Numbered from the stretch's first letter, positions 1 through 9,104 are shown. The stretch: DNA of 64,000 nt from Romanomermis culicivorax (GCA_963922205.1 CAWUHX010000231.1:496001-560000); one strand, 5' to 3'. Translations and numbers: made by a program. The notes: generated by a model not told the origin, from the sequence alone.

Positions 1-111
1 AGACTCATTCACTATTGTTTCATCGTCGTCTTCATCAGAAGTAATATCTTCTAAAATTTCCATAGGCATGTCGTCTTCGTCCGAAGTAATATCCTCATAA
101 ATAGGTTTCAT
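1..111 (-). CDS. 5' end of a minus-strand Maverick gene, product unknown (partial)
   Basis: The first 37 codons of a minus-strand gene start at ATG 109-111 and run off the left edge. The visible part is very acidic and repeats the motif EDITSDEDD twice. It is divergent from the plus-strand virus-like genes. In Mavericks/Polintons the protein-primed DNA polymerase B is often transcribed toward the opposite end from the capsid genes, so this could be its N-terminus or a small acidic early protein. Nothing in these 37 residues identifies the product. The start choice rests only on this being the first in-frame ATG after AT-rich non-coding DNA. Confidence 0.45.
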   Translation of the reverse strand, partial: MKPIYEDITSDEDDMPMEILEDITSDEDDDETIVNES

Positions 112-921
112 TATAAAAATTATCTAAACTAGAAAATATAAAAACTATAAACTAGAAAAATAGAAAACAACCTATTCACCAAAAACTTATACAGTAATAA
201 TAATAATAGAAAATTTTTATAAATCAGCAAAAACTATTAATTTTATGGTAGAGATTTAATTATTGTTTACGATGTTAATGTAGTACTTTTCTTTTTTATG
301 ATGGGAAAGCTTTAAAGACCTCTATAACTCATGAACACGTGCCCATATCATTTCTTTAGCTTATTTTATTAGCATATAACCAGTTAAAACCAGTTGAAAA
401 CCTGTTTTACTGTACAACCCTAGTATTTTTGTTTTGATTCTTGAAGCTATAAAATAACTGTAATAGCTGCTTATAACCCTGTTGCACCATCTTTTCTTTT
501 TATGTGGAAAAGCTTTAAAGACCCTTATAACTCATGCGCACGTGGCTATATTGCTTCTATAGCTTTGACCTTGATAATTACTATAACACATAAAACACAT
601 ATATTTTTCTAGCTTTGATCTCAAAGGTTACCGTACCACATAAACACATTTTATTTTATTTTTGTAGAACATAGCTCCTCCTCTCATATACTCCTCAGAA
701 TAGTAGAATACTGTAGGATATATGTCTTGAATATTTATTATGCTTATAACTCCTCCTCGTACAGCTATAAGCTATATATCTTGGCTATTTTATTATAACT
801 ATAACCTCCTTTACTCAAAAATTTTGAACACTTTATACATTTATCTGTTTTGTTGCTACAAAAACTACTCGCTTCTCTCTCTCTCTCTCTCTCTTTAATA
901 TTTCTTCAAGAATTTTCAAAA
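112..921. promoter_or_regulatory. divergent intergenic/promoter region of the Maverick
   Basis: This 0.8-kb AT-rich gap separates a minus-strand gene (start at 111) from the plus-strand gene starting at 922. It holds a diverged direct repeat at about 291-350 and 496-556, sharing the core GCTTTAAAGACC, then TATAACTCATG and a CACGTG E-box-like hexamer. A second looser repeat (about 559-608 and 611-660) shares AGCTTTGA and CACATAAA-CACAT. CTCCTCC motifs near 667 and 747 are followed by TATA-like stretches, and a (CT)n run sits at about 877-893. The position between divergent genes suggests a shared regulatory region. Function is inferred. Confidence 0.5.
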
Positions 922-2132
922 ATGGAACACCAGTTTATGTTAGACGAAAACATGGCATTATTTGTAGTGGTTGAAGGTAGATACGTGTCAATCTATTTTC
1001 GTAACGTCGACCCTAAAACAAAAGAGGCGTACGGTCGAGGGTTCAAGCTCATTTTACCACAATACGGTATACTAGGTCGCAATGTCAATATTATTGAAAA
1101 GACATTTTCACATGGAGGTCGATGCGGCATCAACCTTGGTTATAAAATGCTGGTCGAGAGCGACGGGGTTACAGTACGATTTAACAATCTGTTTAATGGA
1201 ACGACATGGTGCTTATCTAAAGAAGTGAGTTGATATATGAATTCTTTCTTTCTTTTAAAATATAATGTTTTATTCTTTAGCAATTTTGGCGCTGGACCAA
1301 TATGATACATGAGATAGCTCCAGCTATTTCAAACGAGTACAACGCTTTAGCAGCAAATCTCCAGCTAGCGATAAAACGCAAAACAAACGAAAACGACGAC
1401 GTAGCTGGAAAAAATGGTTCTACCCCGAAAATCGTTAAAGAAGAAGAAGTCGGTGCAGATAAGAAAATTATAAAAGAAGAAGAAGAAGGGATTCATGCTA
1501 CAAAATTCGCCGGAGAACAAAGCAATGCTCGTGAAGATCAAAAGGAAGCTAGCGTTCAAACGTCGTTTATTAATGATCTCTTCATCAATTGTTTCAATGA
1601 TCCAGACTACGATTCAACGTCGGATACCAATTCGTTGGACGCCGAAACCAGACGTATTTGTGAGTTACGTGTTCCGGGTTTAGATATTCCATGGTTTTTT
1701 GATGAGCAAGTAGTAAAAGGTGAAAAATTATTTATAATTATATGTGCTGAGTTAGTTATACAAGACATCTTTAATGGGTGTATTTTTGATTGTTATTGCG
1801 CGAAAGAGGTAGGAATTGTTGAGGATCATCAGTGTCCAGCTCGTAATTCCATATATAATATCGCAATTACACCAACAGTTAATCGTTTATATGAAAAGAT
1901 GGGACTTATCATTGACTGTTTTGAATATGTTATAGGCGAGGTTCAAGGTTATTACAGTCTTCGCGCTTTTAAACAGATGATTGACATATTTAGATGTATA
2001 CCACTTACAAGTACTGGCCGTAAAATTCTTAAGGATACTGTAGCTTGTTTTATTGATGAAGGTTATCATTATGATTTTGATGATGATGTTGTTATCAAAA
2101 CACTACGCGATTTTATTAACAGTAAATTGTAA
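922..2132 (+). CDS. uncharacterised Maverick protein, two exons (384 aa)
   Basis: Exons are 922..1224 and 1281..2132, joined in phase 0 across a 56-bp GTGAGT...TTTAG intron, giving 384 aa. The ATG at 922 is chosen because upstream in-frame codons are a CT microsatellite. Exon 1 (about 100 aa) is a beta-rich globular domain with an aromatic pattern (VSIYFRNVDP, FKLILPQYG) loosely resembling PC4-like ssDNA-binding proteins; that resemblance is weak. Next comes an acidic Lys/Glu-rich linker (about residues 125-190). A C-terminal domain follows with a Cys/His cluster (C-x3-C-x-C-x8-H-x2-C around CIFDCYC and DHQC), possibly zinc-binding. It is the first plus-strand gene of the element. I do not recognise the family. 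Confidence 0.75.
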
Positions 2133-2452
2133 AAGTTTTGCTTACATTCATTCATTCATTCATTACAGCTTGTATGTTTTAATTAGCTATATTTTGATTG
2201 CTTATGTAATTGCTTACGTATTTGCTTGTTATATATATATATAATTTCATACATACATACATTGCGCGTATATTTTTGCATACAGTAATGCTATTCTATT
2301 TTATATAATCAGCTATCTTTATGTTTTACATGTGCACTGCTTTATATTGTAATTTTGATAATTATGTAACATTTTGTTTTAAATAATAAAAATCATTTTA
2401 AAAATTGTTCAAGTAAAAAGGTGGTTGGTTTTTGTTGTTGTCGAAAAAAGAG
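2133..2452. other. intergenic spacer
   Basis: This is AT-rich DNA between the first gene and the ATPase gene. It contains a short CATT microsatellite near 2146, a TA run near 2231, AATAAA-like polyadenylation signals near 2383, and a GGTGGTTGG motif near 2420, which is discussed in the findings as a possible initiator. No coding signal was seen. Confidence 0.5.
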
Positions 2453-3109
2453 ATGTCAAATGATGATGATGAAAAGTTTTATATATGGAAACATCCATTT
2501 AACTGTATAGTTTCTGCTCCAACAAAATCAGGAAAAACACAATTTGTTAAAAAACTTGTAATTTTTGCTAAAGAAATGCTTCACCCTGCTCCTGTGAAAA
2601 TTTATTGGTGTTATTCGGAATGGCAAGAAGCTTACGATGAATTAGTTCAGAAATGTTCTTATGTAGAATTTATTCAAGGTTCGCCTGATTTGAATGAACT
2701 TCAGAAAAGTAAAGATACACCTAAATTATTAATTATGGATGATATGATGCAAGAGATGAAGAATGATCAAAGTTTAACTCAACTTTTTACTAAAGGATCG
2801 CATCATTGGAATATATCAATTATACATATAGTTCAGAATGCCTTTTTTGATGGAATGCGTACGAGTAGGATAAACGCTCAATATTTAATTCTTTTAAAAA
2901 ATCCAAGCGATAGATTACAAGTCCGCACACTGGCTCGACAGATTTTTCCAACTACCTCAAATTATTTCATAGAATCGTATGAGGATGCTACTAGTAAACC
3001 ATACGGTTATTTATTAATAGATCTTACACAGACATGTCCTGAAAAATATCGACTTAGATCTAATATATTCCCCGACAATGATCATATGATTTTGTATACA
3101 CCTAAATGA
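2453..3109 (+). CDS. FtsK/HerA-type (A32-like) DNA packaging ATPase
   Basis: A 218-aa P-loop ATPase. Walker A is SAPTKSGKT at residues 21-29 and Walker B is LLIMDD near 92-97. Size and motifs fit the poxvirus A32-like/FtsK-HerA packaging ATPases encoded by Mavericks/Polintons, which pump element DNA into preformed capsids using ATP. The ATG at 2453 is preferred; an in-frame TTG lies seven codons upstream, but no ATG does. Flanked by the two-exon gene upstream and a small membrane protein downstream, it forms the left part of the virion-morphogenesis cluster with the capsid proteins and protease. The frame is intact, so nothing suggests decay. Confidence 0.88.
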   Translation: MSNDDDEKFYIWKHPFNCIVSAPTKSGKTQFVKKLVIFAKEMLHPAPVKIYWCYSEWQEAYDELVQKCSYVEFIQGSPDLNELQKSKDTPKLLIMDDMMQEMKNDQSLTQLFTKGSHHWNISIIHIVQNAFFDGMRTSRINAQYLILLKNPSDRLQVRTLARQIFPTTSNYFIESYEDATSKPYGYLLIDLTQTCPEKYRLRSNIFPDNDHMILYTPK

Positions 3110-3167
3110 TTCATCATTTTTACAAAAAACTTTATACAGGTTAGTCGGATTCTATTATTTTAGCGAT

Positions 3168-3641
3168 ATGATATACAGTAAACACATTTTTTTAAATACT
3201 CTCGCTGTGATCCTTTTCATAGCTGTTTTTATTGTATGGGTACAATACCCTTTTCAATTTTATGAAAATGAAGAAGAACCTGTAAATGTTACAGATTTTA
3301 CGATACCAAACACAAAAAATGTTACAGATTTTACGATACCAAACACAAAAAATGTTACAGATCAGAAATTATTATTATTATTACGGGAAAATTATAAATT
3401 ACATATAATACCCTTACTACGTTATATAGAAAAAATTTTACATTGTCCTCAGAATGACGGACAATTTATGCAATTACGAGCGTGTTTCAAAATATATATT
3501 TTCAATCCTGTCGTATTTTCTTGTTGTAGTCGAAACAGTAAATTTCAAAACTTGTACATCAATGGAAGTAGATTACGATATATTGATACGATAGCTTTAT
3601 TACATAATCAGAAAAAAATATTATACCCTTCATCAGTCTAG
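3168..3641 (+). CDS. small single-pass membrane protein with internal 11-aa duplication
   Basis: A 157-aa protein with an N-terminal hydrophobic segment (about residues 8-27, signal anchor or signal peptide). It has a perfect tandem duplication of VTDFTIPNTKN at residues 41-51 and 52-62, encoded by two 33-bp repeats at 3285-3350 plus a 12-bp partial third copy. The repeat contains potential N-glycosylation sites (NVT). The C-terminal half is Cys-containing (FSCCS) and weakly hydrophobic. I do not recognise a family. Its place between the ATPase and other morphogenesis genes suggests a virion membrane-associated or accessory protein, which is inference only. Confidence 0.6.
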   Translation: MIYSKHIFLNTLAVILFIAVFIVWVQYPFQFYENEEEPVNVTDFTIPNTKNVTDFTIPNTKNVTDQKLLLLLRENYKLHIIPLLRYIEKILHCPQNDGQFMQLRACFKIYIFNPVVFSCCSRNSKFQNLYINGSRLRYIDTIALLHNQKKILYPSSV

Positions 3642-3701
3642 TCGAGAATTTTGAAGAGGTTGGTCGTTTTTCTATAATTCGTTTGTTTTGTGACAATTAC
3701 A

Positions 3702-4164
3702 ATGTCCGCCGCATTTGAAGTTTTTGTCAGAATGGTGCAAAATAAAGTAAAAGGTAAAAATTTATATCTCTTCTTTAACTATTTATTAAACTATAGTATT
3801 TTTTATTTAAGGTAAAATACTAAACAACAAACAGAAATGCGAAATAGCTGATTTGTTTTGGACTCGTTTCTCACCCGAAGCCAAGATTTTTTACAAAGAC
3901 ATAGCTAAGGCGTGCAACCATTTACGGCGTGAAGTTGGTTTACCTATGGGGCGTAAAAAAGTTACACAATTTTGGTGTTTTGCTAGACTATTACTGACGG
4001 AGTTGGATATGGTCGAAACTCGCGCTATTTTTGTAGAAGATCTTTTTTTAAAACTAGATACAGCTCATAAACTATTTTTTATGAATATGAATAACTTGTG
4101 TGCTTTTTCTAGACGCGAAGAGTTGAATATCGTCATACAAAATGAAGCTTCATTACTATCTTAA
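3702..4164 (+). CDS. HMG-box-like small protein, two exons (134 aa)
   Basis: Exons are 3702..3753 and 3812..4164, joined in phase 1 across a 58-bp GTAAAA...TTAAG intron. The 134-aa product begins with an HMG-box-like pattern (residues about 3-55). It has an aromatic/basic first helix (FEVFVRMVQNKVKGK), then EIADLFWTRFSPEAKIFYKDIAKA, which fits the box consensus of a Trp in helix 2 and a conserved Lys/Tyr stretch in helix 3. Such proteins bend DNA, so a role in genome condensation or regulation is plausible. The C-terminal part is helical and unrecognised. The splice restores a continuous reading frame, which supports the model. HMG assignment is by pattern only. Confidence 0.6.
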
Positions 4165-4246
4165 TGTAATACAATAAATATTTCAATGTTTACTCATCAT
4201 TTGGTCATTATTGTAAAATTTTTTTGTACTGTACGGTCTGTTTTGT

Positions 4247-4600
4247 ATGGCTTCTAGATTAAAGAAATATATTCACGAGCTCAATGTGTTAAAAAATTCA
4301 AATCGTGTTCAAAGACGTGCTCTTCTTCAACATTCTTCCCCCGATTTGATCTGTTGTATATGTGAAATTTGTTTGAACATTTTGAACGGTAATATTCCTA
4401 TCAATTCAAACTTAAAAAAGAAATTGGCCAAACATAAATTATTGCTCAGAGGTTTAGCTACTAGACACGAAAAAAACAAGAAAAAAGATTTACATAATAA
4501 ACGTGTAAGAATTGTTCAAAGTGGTGGAGCATTTTTACCTCTAGTACTACCCGTTTTATTATCTACATTAGCAAGTTTTGTTACAGAGAAATTATTATAG
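4247..4600 (+). CDS. small basic Maverick protein with C-terminal GG-x-F hydrophobic tail
   Basis: A 117-aa protein: basic helical N-terminus, two close Cys pairs (LICCICEIC), a Lys/Arg-rich middle, then a QSGGAF site followed by a hydrophobic C-terminal segment (about residues 93-113). This architecture is recurrent in small ORFs placed beside the integrase in Mavericks and in related virus-like elements. The GG-containing junction resembles a cleavage site for adenain-like proteases, and the hydrophobic tail could be a membrane-active or virion peptide released by the protease encoded at 6560-7051. Function is inferred. The stop codon is at 4598-4600, and the next gene starts one base later. 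Confidence 0.65.
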   Translation: MASRLKKYIHELNVLKNSNRVQRRALLQHSSPDLICCICEICLNILNGNIPINSNLKKKLAKHKLLLRGLATRHEKNKKKDLHNKRVRIVQSGGAFLPLVLPVLLSTLASFVTEKLL

Positions 4601-4601
4601 A

Positions 4602-5459
4602 ATGAAATTTGCTAATAAATTTGCTCTTATACCTCAGGAGGTTCTGAATAAACTGAATAACTCTCAGGTTTCTTCTTCTTCGACGACGACGAGTTCAAAT
4701 GAAAAGACAGGTATAGCTAAGCAAGTTGACATGTATCGTAACGAGCTAGAGCGCATTTTGAAAGATAATACGTTAACACCTGAAGAACAATACAAAATGT
4801 ACTCGCAACTATTTTCACAATATTTAACTTTTGAACATGAAAAGGCTCAACCTACTACAGTGATTTTAAAACAAAAAGTTATTGATAACGAAGAAGATGA
4901 GAAGGATAGTGACGATTTGAAACAAAAAGAAAAAAATTGGTTGAACGACGAAAAGTTACTTAGCGGTATTCCTAAACAGTTTAAACGCTCGGCATCCTTA
5001 TTATTGGAGCATGTGCGACGTAACCCTAGTATAAATGTTAATAAGCAAGGTGAAGTATTAATTGATGGAAAATTAATTGAAGGGTCACATATTATTGATT
5101 TATTACATGATTTGTCTCGTAAACGTTCAAAAATTACGCAAACGCTTGGAGTAGATGAGTTTGTTAATGCTTTGAAAAAATATAATGTACCATTAGAGGC
5201 TATAGGAAACCCATTACGTAAAATGTTATTCACTTTACCTCGGAAACTCTCCTACCATACACCTCCGGAAGAATCAGATGATCATGCAGTTAGTAGTGTC
5301 AAGCGGTTGAATAAACCACTTGTGAAAGGTGTTGATTTATTTTCAAGTGGTGCCGAGGAAGATATCAAAGACGATTCATTCTTTAATAAAGGAAACTCGA
5401 CAGAAAAGAAGATACGGCGCAAAGCTAGAGCACTGAGACGGTATACTCCTTTGTACTAG
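4602..5459 (+). CDS. conserved Maverick protein upstream of the integrase (285 aa)
   Basis: The start is taken at ATG 4602, directly after the preceding stop, because the longer open frame upstream has no ATG. The product is highly charged, with low-complexity Ser/Thr (SSSSTTTSS) near residue 28 and an acidic patch near 104-112. A middle module contains IDGKLIEGSHIIDLLHDL, a pattern I associate with integrase-adjacent proteins of Mavericks and similar elements. The C-terminus is basic (KKIRRKARALRRYTPLY). It may be a DNA-binding core or scaffold protein. No enzymatic motif is visible. It sits in a tightly packed gene run with 1- to 4-base spacers on each side. Confidence 0.65.
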   Translation: MKFANKFALIPQEVLNKLNNSQVSSSSTTTSSNEKTGIAKQVDMYRNELERILKDNTLTPEEQYKMYSQLFSQYLTFEHEKAQPTTVILKQKVIDNEEDEKDSDDLKQKEKNWLNDEKLLSGIPKQFKRSASLLLEHVRRNPSINVNKQGEVLIDGKLIEGSHIIDLLHDLSRKRSKITQTLGVDEFVNALKKYNVPLEAIGNPLRKMLFTLPRKLSYHTPPEESDDHAVSSVKRLNKPLVKGVDLFSSGAEEDIKDDSFFNKGNSTEKKIRRKARALRRYTPLY

Positions 5460-5463
5460 AGCG

Positions 5464-6573
5464 ATGAACACCTTACTTTCGAAATTATACAAAAATTTAC
5501 ACGGAAATCCCTCAGCTTTTTCTAGTATTGAAAAATTATATGCTGAAGCTAGAAAGCACCGTAAAACAATTACACGTAAAAATGTTAAAGATTGGCTTTC
5601 AAAACAAGATAGTTATACTCTACATAAACAAGTCAACAAAAAATTTTCACGTAATCGTATTTATGTTACAGCTATGGATCAACAATGGGAAATTGATTTG
5701 GCAGATATGTCTTCTTTAGCAGATTTTAACGATGGGTACAAATTTATGCTTACATGTATAGATGTATTAAGTAAATACGCATGGGTTGAACCCTTAAAAT
5801 CAAAACACTCAAAGAATGTTTGCGATGCTTTTCAAAATATTTTAAAAAGAGGTCGAATCCCTTGGAGAGTGCGCAGCGATAAAGGAAAAGAATTTGTCAA
5901 CAAAGATTTCCAAAAATTATTGAAAACTAACGATATACATTTTTTTACTTCTCAAAACGAAGACATTAAATGTTCAATAGTGGAACGGTTTAATAGAACT
6001 TTAAAAACTAAATTATTTAAATATTTTACAGAGTTTACCACTTATAAATGGATTGATATTTTACCCGCAGTTGTTTCCAACTACAATCACTCTGTTCATA
6101 GATCTATTAAGGAAAAACCTATTAATGTAGATTATTCTAACGAAAAAATTATATGGCAAAGACTCTACCCTGAAAGATTATACACTAGAAAGCCTAAGAT
6201 TGATATAGGAGATTACGTGCGAATTAGTAAACATAGAGGTGTATTTGACAAAGGTTATTTACCTCAATGGAGTGAAGAAGTTTTCAAAGTAAAACATGTT
6301 GTGAAGACCCGAAATCATATACTTTATACAATTCAAGATCTGGAAGGCGAAGATATAGAAGGACGTTTTTATGAAAAAGAACTACAGAAAATCGATTTTA
6401 ATCCTAATATCAAAGAATACAAAATTGAAAAGGTTTTGAAGACTAAACAATTACCAGATGGTCAGAATAGAGTACTTGTGAAGTGGTGGGGTTATCCTGA
6501 AAAATTCAACAGTTGGATTTTAGAAAAGGATATACAAAACGACGACGACGACGATTACGATGAACAACTTTGA
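5464..6573 (+). CDS. retroviral-type DDE integrase with C-terminal chromodomain
   Basis: A 369-aa integrase. The rve core has the expected acidic triad: D78 in WEIDLADM, D139 in [10 protein letters not shown] and E174 in [10 protein letters not shown] (D-x34-E). A chromodomain follows at about residues 318-357 ([25 protein letters not shown]) with aromatic-cage-like positions; this domain can direct insertion to methylated histone tails. The C-terminus is poly-Asp. Mavericks/Polintons use this enzyme to insert the linear dsDNA element, producing a short target duplication. The stop overlaps the start of the protease gene by 14 bp. All catalytic residues are present and the frame is intact. 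Confidence 0.93.
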   Translation: MNTLLSKLYKNLHGNPSAFSSIEKLYAEARKHRKTITRKNVKDWLSKQDSYTLHKQVNKKFSRNRIYVTAMDQQWEIDLADMSSLADFNDGYKFMLTCIDVLSKYAWVEPLKSKHSKNVCDAFQNILKRGRIPWRVRSDKGKEFVNKDFQKLLKTNDIHFFTSQNEDIKCSIVERFNRTLKTKLFKYFTEFTTYKWIDILPAVVSNYNHSVHRSIKEKPINVDYSNEKIIWQRLYPERLYTRKPKIDIGDYVRISKHRGVFDKGYLPQWSEEVFKVKHVVKTRNHILYTIQDLEGEDIEGRFYEKELQKIDFNPNIKEYKIEKVLKTKQLPDGQNRVLVKWWGYPEKFNSWILEKDIQNDDDDDYDEQL

Positions 6574-7051
6574 ATTGACATATTATGCTCAACAAGATGA
6601 GCTATTATCACAAAATTTTTTAGGAGTTTTTGCTTGCGATACTCTACCGAAGATAGTTAAAAGACCCGCGGCTTTAATTGCAAACACCGATACATCTTTT
6701 CAAAAAGGAAGTCATTGGATAGCTATGTATTTTGATAATGCTAACTCTGTATATTATTTTGATTCTTATGGCTTACCACCAGTTATTCCTGCTTTTATAA
6801 ATTATATTAACAAAAATGCTTTAATAATATATACAAATAAGAAACATTTACAAAATTTTAATAGTAGGGTTTGTGGTATATATACTTTATATTTTTTGTA
6901 TTATAAAGTGCGACATGTTCCTATGTATAAAATGTTTAAAAGTTTCAGTAACACAAATTTTGTTTATAATGATAGATTGATTTGTAAGTTTTTTCATTGT
7001 AAATTTTCTGTAAAAGGTCACTTGCGAAATAAATTATGTACACGTTTGTAA
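6560..7051 (+). CDS. adenain-like (C5/Ulp1-like) cysteine protease
   Basis: A 163-aa protein whose start overlaps the integrase 3' end by 14 bp. Catalytic residues by pattern: H52 in GSHWIAMY, D68 in YYFDSYG, an oxyanion Gln near 98, and C105 in [14 protein letters not shown]. The order and spacing match adenovirus-type maturation proteases found in Mavericks, which cleave capsid and core precursors. The length is typical of the compact versions. The element also encodes a candidate substrate with a GG-containing site (4247-4600). All key residues are present, so an active enzyme is plausible. Confidence 0.88.
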   Translation: MNNFELTYYAQQDELLSQNFLGVFACDTLPKIVKRPAALIANTDTSFQKGSHWIAMYFDNANSVYYFDSYGLPPVIPAFINYINKNALIIYTNKKHLQNFNSRVCGIYTLYFLYYKVRHVPMYKMFKSFSNTNFVYNDRLICKFFHCKFSVKGHLRNKLCTRL

Positions 7052-7104
7052 AAAGTTAACTCCTTCTATATGTATTTATATATATATAAATTTTACTTCA
7101 CTTT

Positions 7105-7181
7105 GATAGCTCCGCCTCCTTTATATTTTTGTATAATTTTATTGGTTATTTTAGTAGCTCCGCCTTTTTATAAATTTATAA
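7105..7181 (+). promoter_or_regulatory. tandem CTCCGCC/TATA promoter-like motifs
   Basis: Two copies of TAGCTCCGCCT stand at about 7107-7117 and 7155-7165. Each is followed by a T/A-rich TATA-like stretch (TTTATATTT; TTTATAAATTTATA). They sit 40-110 bp upstream of the ATG at 7222. Related CTCCTCC-plus-TATA motifs occur upstream of the first plus-strand gene. This looks like a repeated core promoter block for the right-hand structural genes. It is sequence-pattern evidence only. Confidence 0.45.
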
Positions 7182-7221
7182 CTGAGTGTTTAGTTGTTAA
7201 ATAAAAATTTTTTATTTTGAA

Positions 7222-7533
7222 ATGGATAGTAGTAATAGTACGCATTCAGAAACGTCTCGCATTAGCGTTTGGGAGTTTTTTGGAAAACGTCTACCTCGAA
7301 ACGAAGTGGTTTTCTTCAGTCAGGTCATACTAATATACATTGTAGTCATTACAGCTATAATAAATTTATCTCTCTACAATAATAATACACAATTGTGGGT
7401 TGGTCTTTTGTGCGCTTGTATAGGATATTTATTACCTAGCCCCGTACCGACCGTATTACAGTCATCTAATTCATTGAAGACTGTACCTATAGCAACAGCA
7501 AACAACAACATTATAAATAATGACAACCTTTGA
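7222..7533 (+). CDS. two-TM Maverick membrane protein
   Basis: A 103-aa protein with a short polar Ser/Asn-rich N-terminus, then VWEFFGKRLPRNEVVFFSQ and two hydrophobic segments (about residues 33-52 and 60-76) joined by a short Asn-rich loop, and a polar tail. The FFGKRLPRNE...FFSQ block followed by a two-helix hairpin is a pattern I recall from small proteins encoded beside capsid genes in animal Mavericks. A virion membrane or entry/assembly role is possible but unproven. The stop overlaps the start of the penton-like gene by 14 bp, implying co-transcription. Confidence 0.7.
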   Translation: MDSSNSTHSETSRISVWEFFGKRLPRNEVVFFSQVILIYIVVITAIINLSLYNNNTQLWVGLLCACIGYLLPSPVPTVLQSSNSLKTVPIATANNNIINNDNL

Positions 7534-8437
7534 AGATCAATTTTATATCACATTACCTAGTAATAGCAAAAATGGAAACAAACCCTCTGATTTTTCAGCC
7601 CATCTACCTTACCGTTTAAAACTAGATGGCAACTGGGAGGTAGGACTAAGTGAAATAATATACCCCTATAGTTGGGCTACATTTACCAATCATGGTGGAG
7701 ATAATGTAATAACGCTAACTACGGATGGTGTTGGAAATAAGGTCAAAAAAATTAAAGTAATTGTTTTTGAAAAACATTACTTTACCATATCTGAATTAAT
7801 TGAAGAGTTGAATGCAAAAGTTGGAGCAGCTATTGCCGGAACTAACATGGAAATCATGTTTTCATACGATGAACATAGTAGAGGATTAGTTAATTTGAAA
7901 ATAAAAAGTGGTACAATCTTACGTAAAATCGAAATAAGCAAACGATTAATGGAGCTTCTCGGATTTGGCGCTACCAATACTGAGGCCTATGCAACTGCTG
8001 ATGATTTTTTAAATAGAGCTGTGAATATTAACTTATATACAGTTGGAGAGAAACCTCCAAAAAATTCTAACACACATATTCCACCATCCAAAGCTGTTTT
8101 TCTTGCCGAGCCTGGAACTAATCATTTATACATGTTAGGTATTCAACCACCAAATTTGAATGATTTACAGAATTTTTATGTTTACTGTAATATTATTGAA
8201 AATCAGATTGTTGGAAATACTTTAGCGCCGCTTTTACGTATAGTAAATGTTCAGGGAAAATACAAAGATAATGTGAGTCGTTTATATGAAACACCTCACT
8301 ATATACCAATTCAATTGAAAGAAATTACAGTACTCGAGATTAATATAAAAAACAGTATGAATGAGCTTATACCCTTTCAGTTTGGGAATGTTATAGTTAA
8401 ATTACATTTTCGGCGACGTACTCCTTTATTCCTATAA
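7520..8437 (+). CDS. minor capsid (penton-like) protein
   Basis: A 305-aa protein starting with FYITLPSNSK, then DFSAHLPYRLKLDGNWEVGLSEIIYPYSW. This is the characteristic N-terminus of the Maverick/Polinton minor capsid protein, a single jelly-roll vertex protein analogous to adenovirus penton base. The body is beta-rich with few charged runs, and the C-terminus ends in VIVKLHFRRRTPLFL. It is followed by the basic core protein and the major capsid protein, the usual order for the element. The frame is intact. The start at 7520 overlaps the upstream gene, which supports it. Confidence 0.85.
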   Translation: MTTFEDQFYITLPSNSKNGNKPSDFSAHLPYRLKLDGNWEVGLSEIIYPYSWATFTNHGGDNVITLTTDGVGNKVKKIKVIVFEKHYFTISELIEELNAKVGAAIAGTNMEIMFSYDEHSRGLVNLKIKSGTILRKIEISKRLMELLGFGATNTEAYATADDFLNRAVNINLYTVGEKPPKNSNTHIPPSKAVFLAEPGTNHLYMLGIQPPNLNDLQNFYVYCNIIENQIVGNTLAPLLRIVNVQGKYKDNVSRLYETPHYIPIQLKEITVLEINIKNSMNELIPFQFGNVIVKLHFRRRTPLFL

Positions 8438-8567
8438 GCATAGTATCAAATTTTTATTTACTCATTCATTTGCAATTGGACACGTTGTCGTCAGGTTGAA
8501 TTTTCGCAAACGCTCTTAATTAATTAATTCATTTATTTGTTGTTCTTTTTGATTTTCAAAGCAAAAT

Positions 8568-9104
8568 ATGCATACCGTATTTATTCCTGAAACCGTTGAT
8601 TACTGGATCAAAATTTATCAACATAGTATTCAAGATAATCAATTTCAATTAGGTGGTAGTTTAGAAGGTTTTCGAGCAGCATACCCGTATTATTATAGAC
8701 ATCAAGGAGCTGGAGTTGGTAATTTTTTTAAGAGTTTGTGGCGTCTAGCTATGCCTTTGTTAAAATCTGCAGGAAAGCATGCACTTGCTGCAGGTTCCAA
8801 AATTGCAGGTGATGTTGTAGAAGGTCGTTCTTTTAAAGAAAGTGTTGCTGAGCATGGACGAAACGCAGCTGGTAACTTATTACACGAAACGGGCGAGCGC
8901 ATTCATAAAGGAAAAGGTTTAGGGAAGCGTAAACATATAAATTCTACGATACATATAAAAAGCAATAAAAAGTTAAATGATGGTCAGCGTCAACAACATC
9001 AACATCAAAAACAACATAAACGTAAACACCTGAAACGACGTTCCTCATTCTTAAAAAAGACTCCACGTAGAGTAGTCGGTTTCAAGGATATCTATTCAAA
9101 ATGA
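8568..9104 (+). CDS. basic core-like/minor capsid protein upstream of MCP
   Basis: A 178-aa protein. A Gly-rich amphipathic stretch (about residues 46-100: GAGVGNFFKSLWRLAMPLLKS, then repeated Ala/Gly helices and EGRSFKESVAEHG) is followed by a very basic His/Lys/Arg/Gln-rich tail. The GxGxxxFF...LLKS...GKxA...FKES layout is the hallmark of a small protein encoded immediately before the major capsid gene in Mavericks and some insect virus-like elements. It may be a nucleoprotein or internal capsid protein. Its TGA overlaps the capsid ATG (ATGA), a tight coupling consistent with one transcript. Confidence 0.7.
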   Translation: MHTVFIPETVDYWIKIYQHSIQDNQFQLGGSLEGFRAAYPYYYRHQGAGVGNFFKSLWRLAMPLLKSAGKHALAAGSKIAGDVVEGRSFKESVAEHGRNAAGNLLHETGERIHKGKGLGKRKHINSTIHIKSNKKLNDGQRQQHQHQKQHKRKHLKRRSSFLKKTPRRVVGFKDIYSK

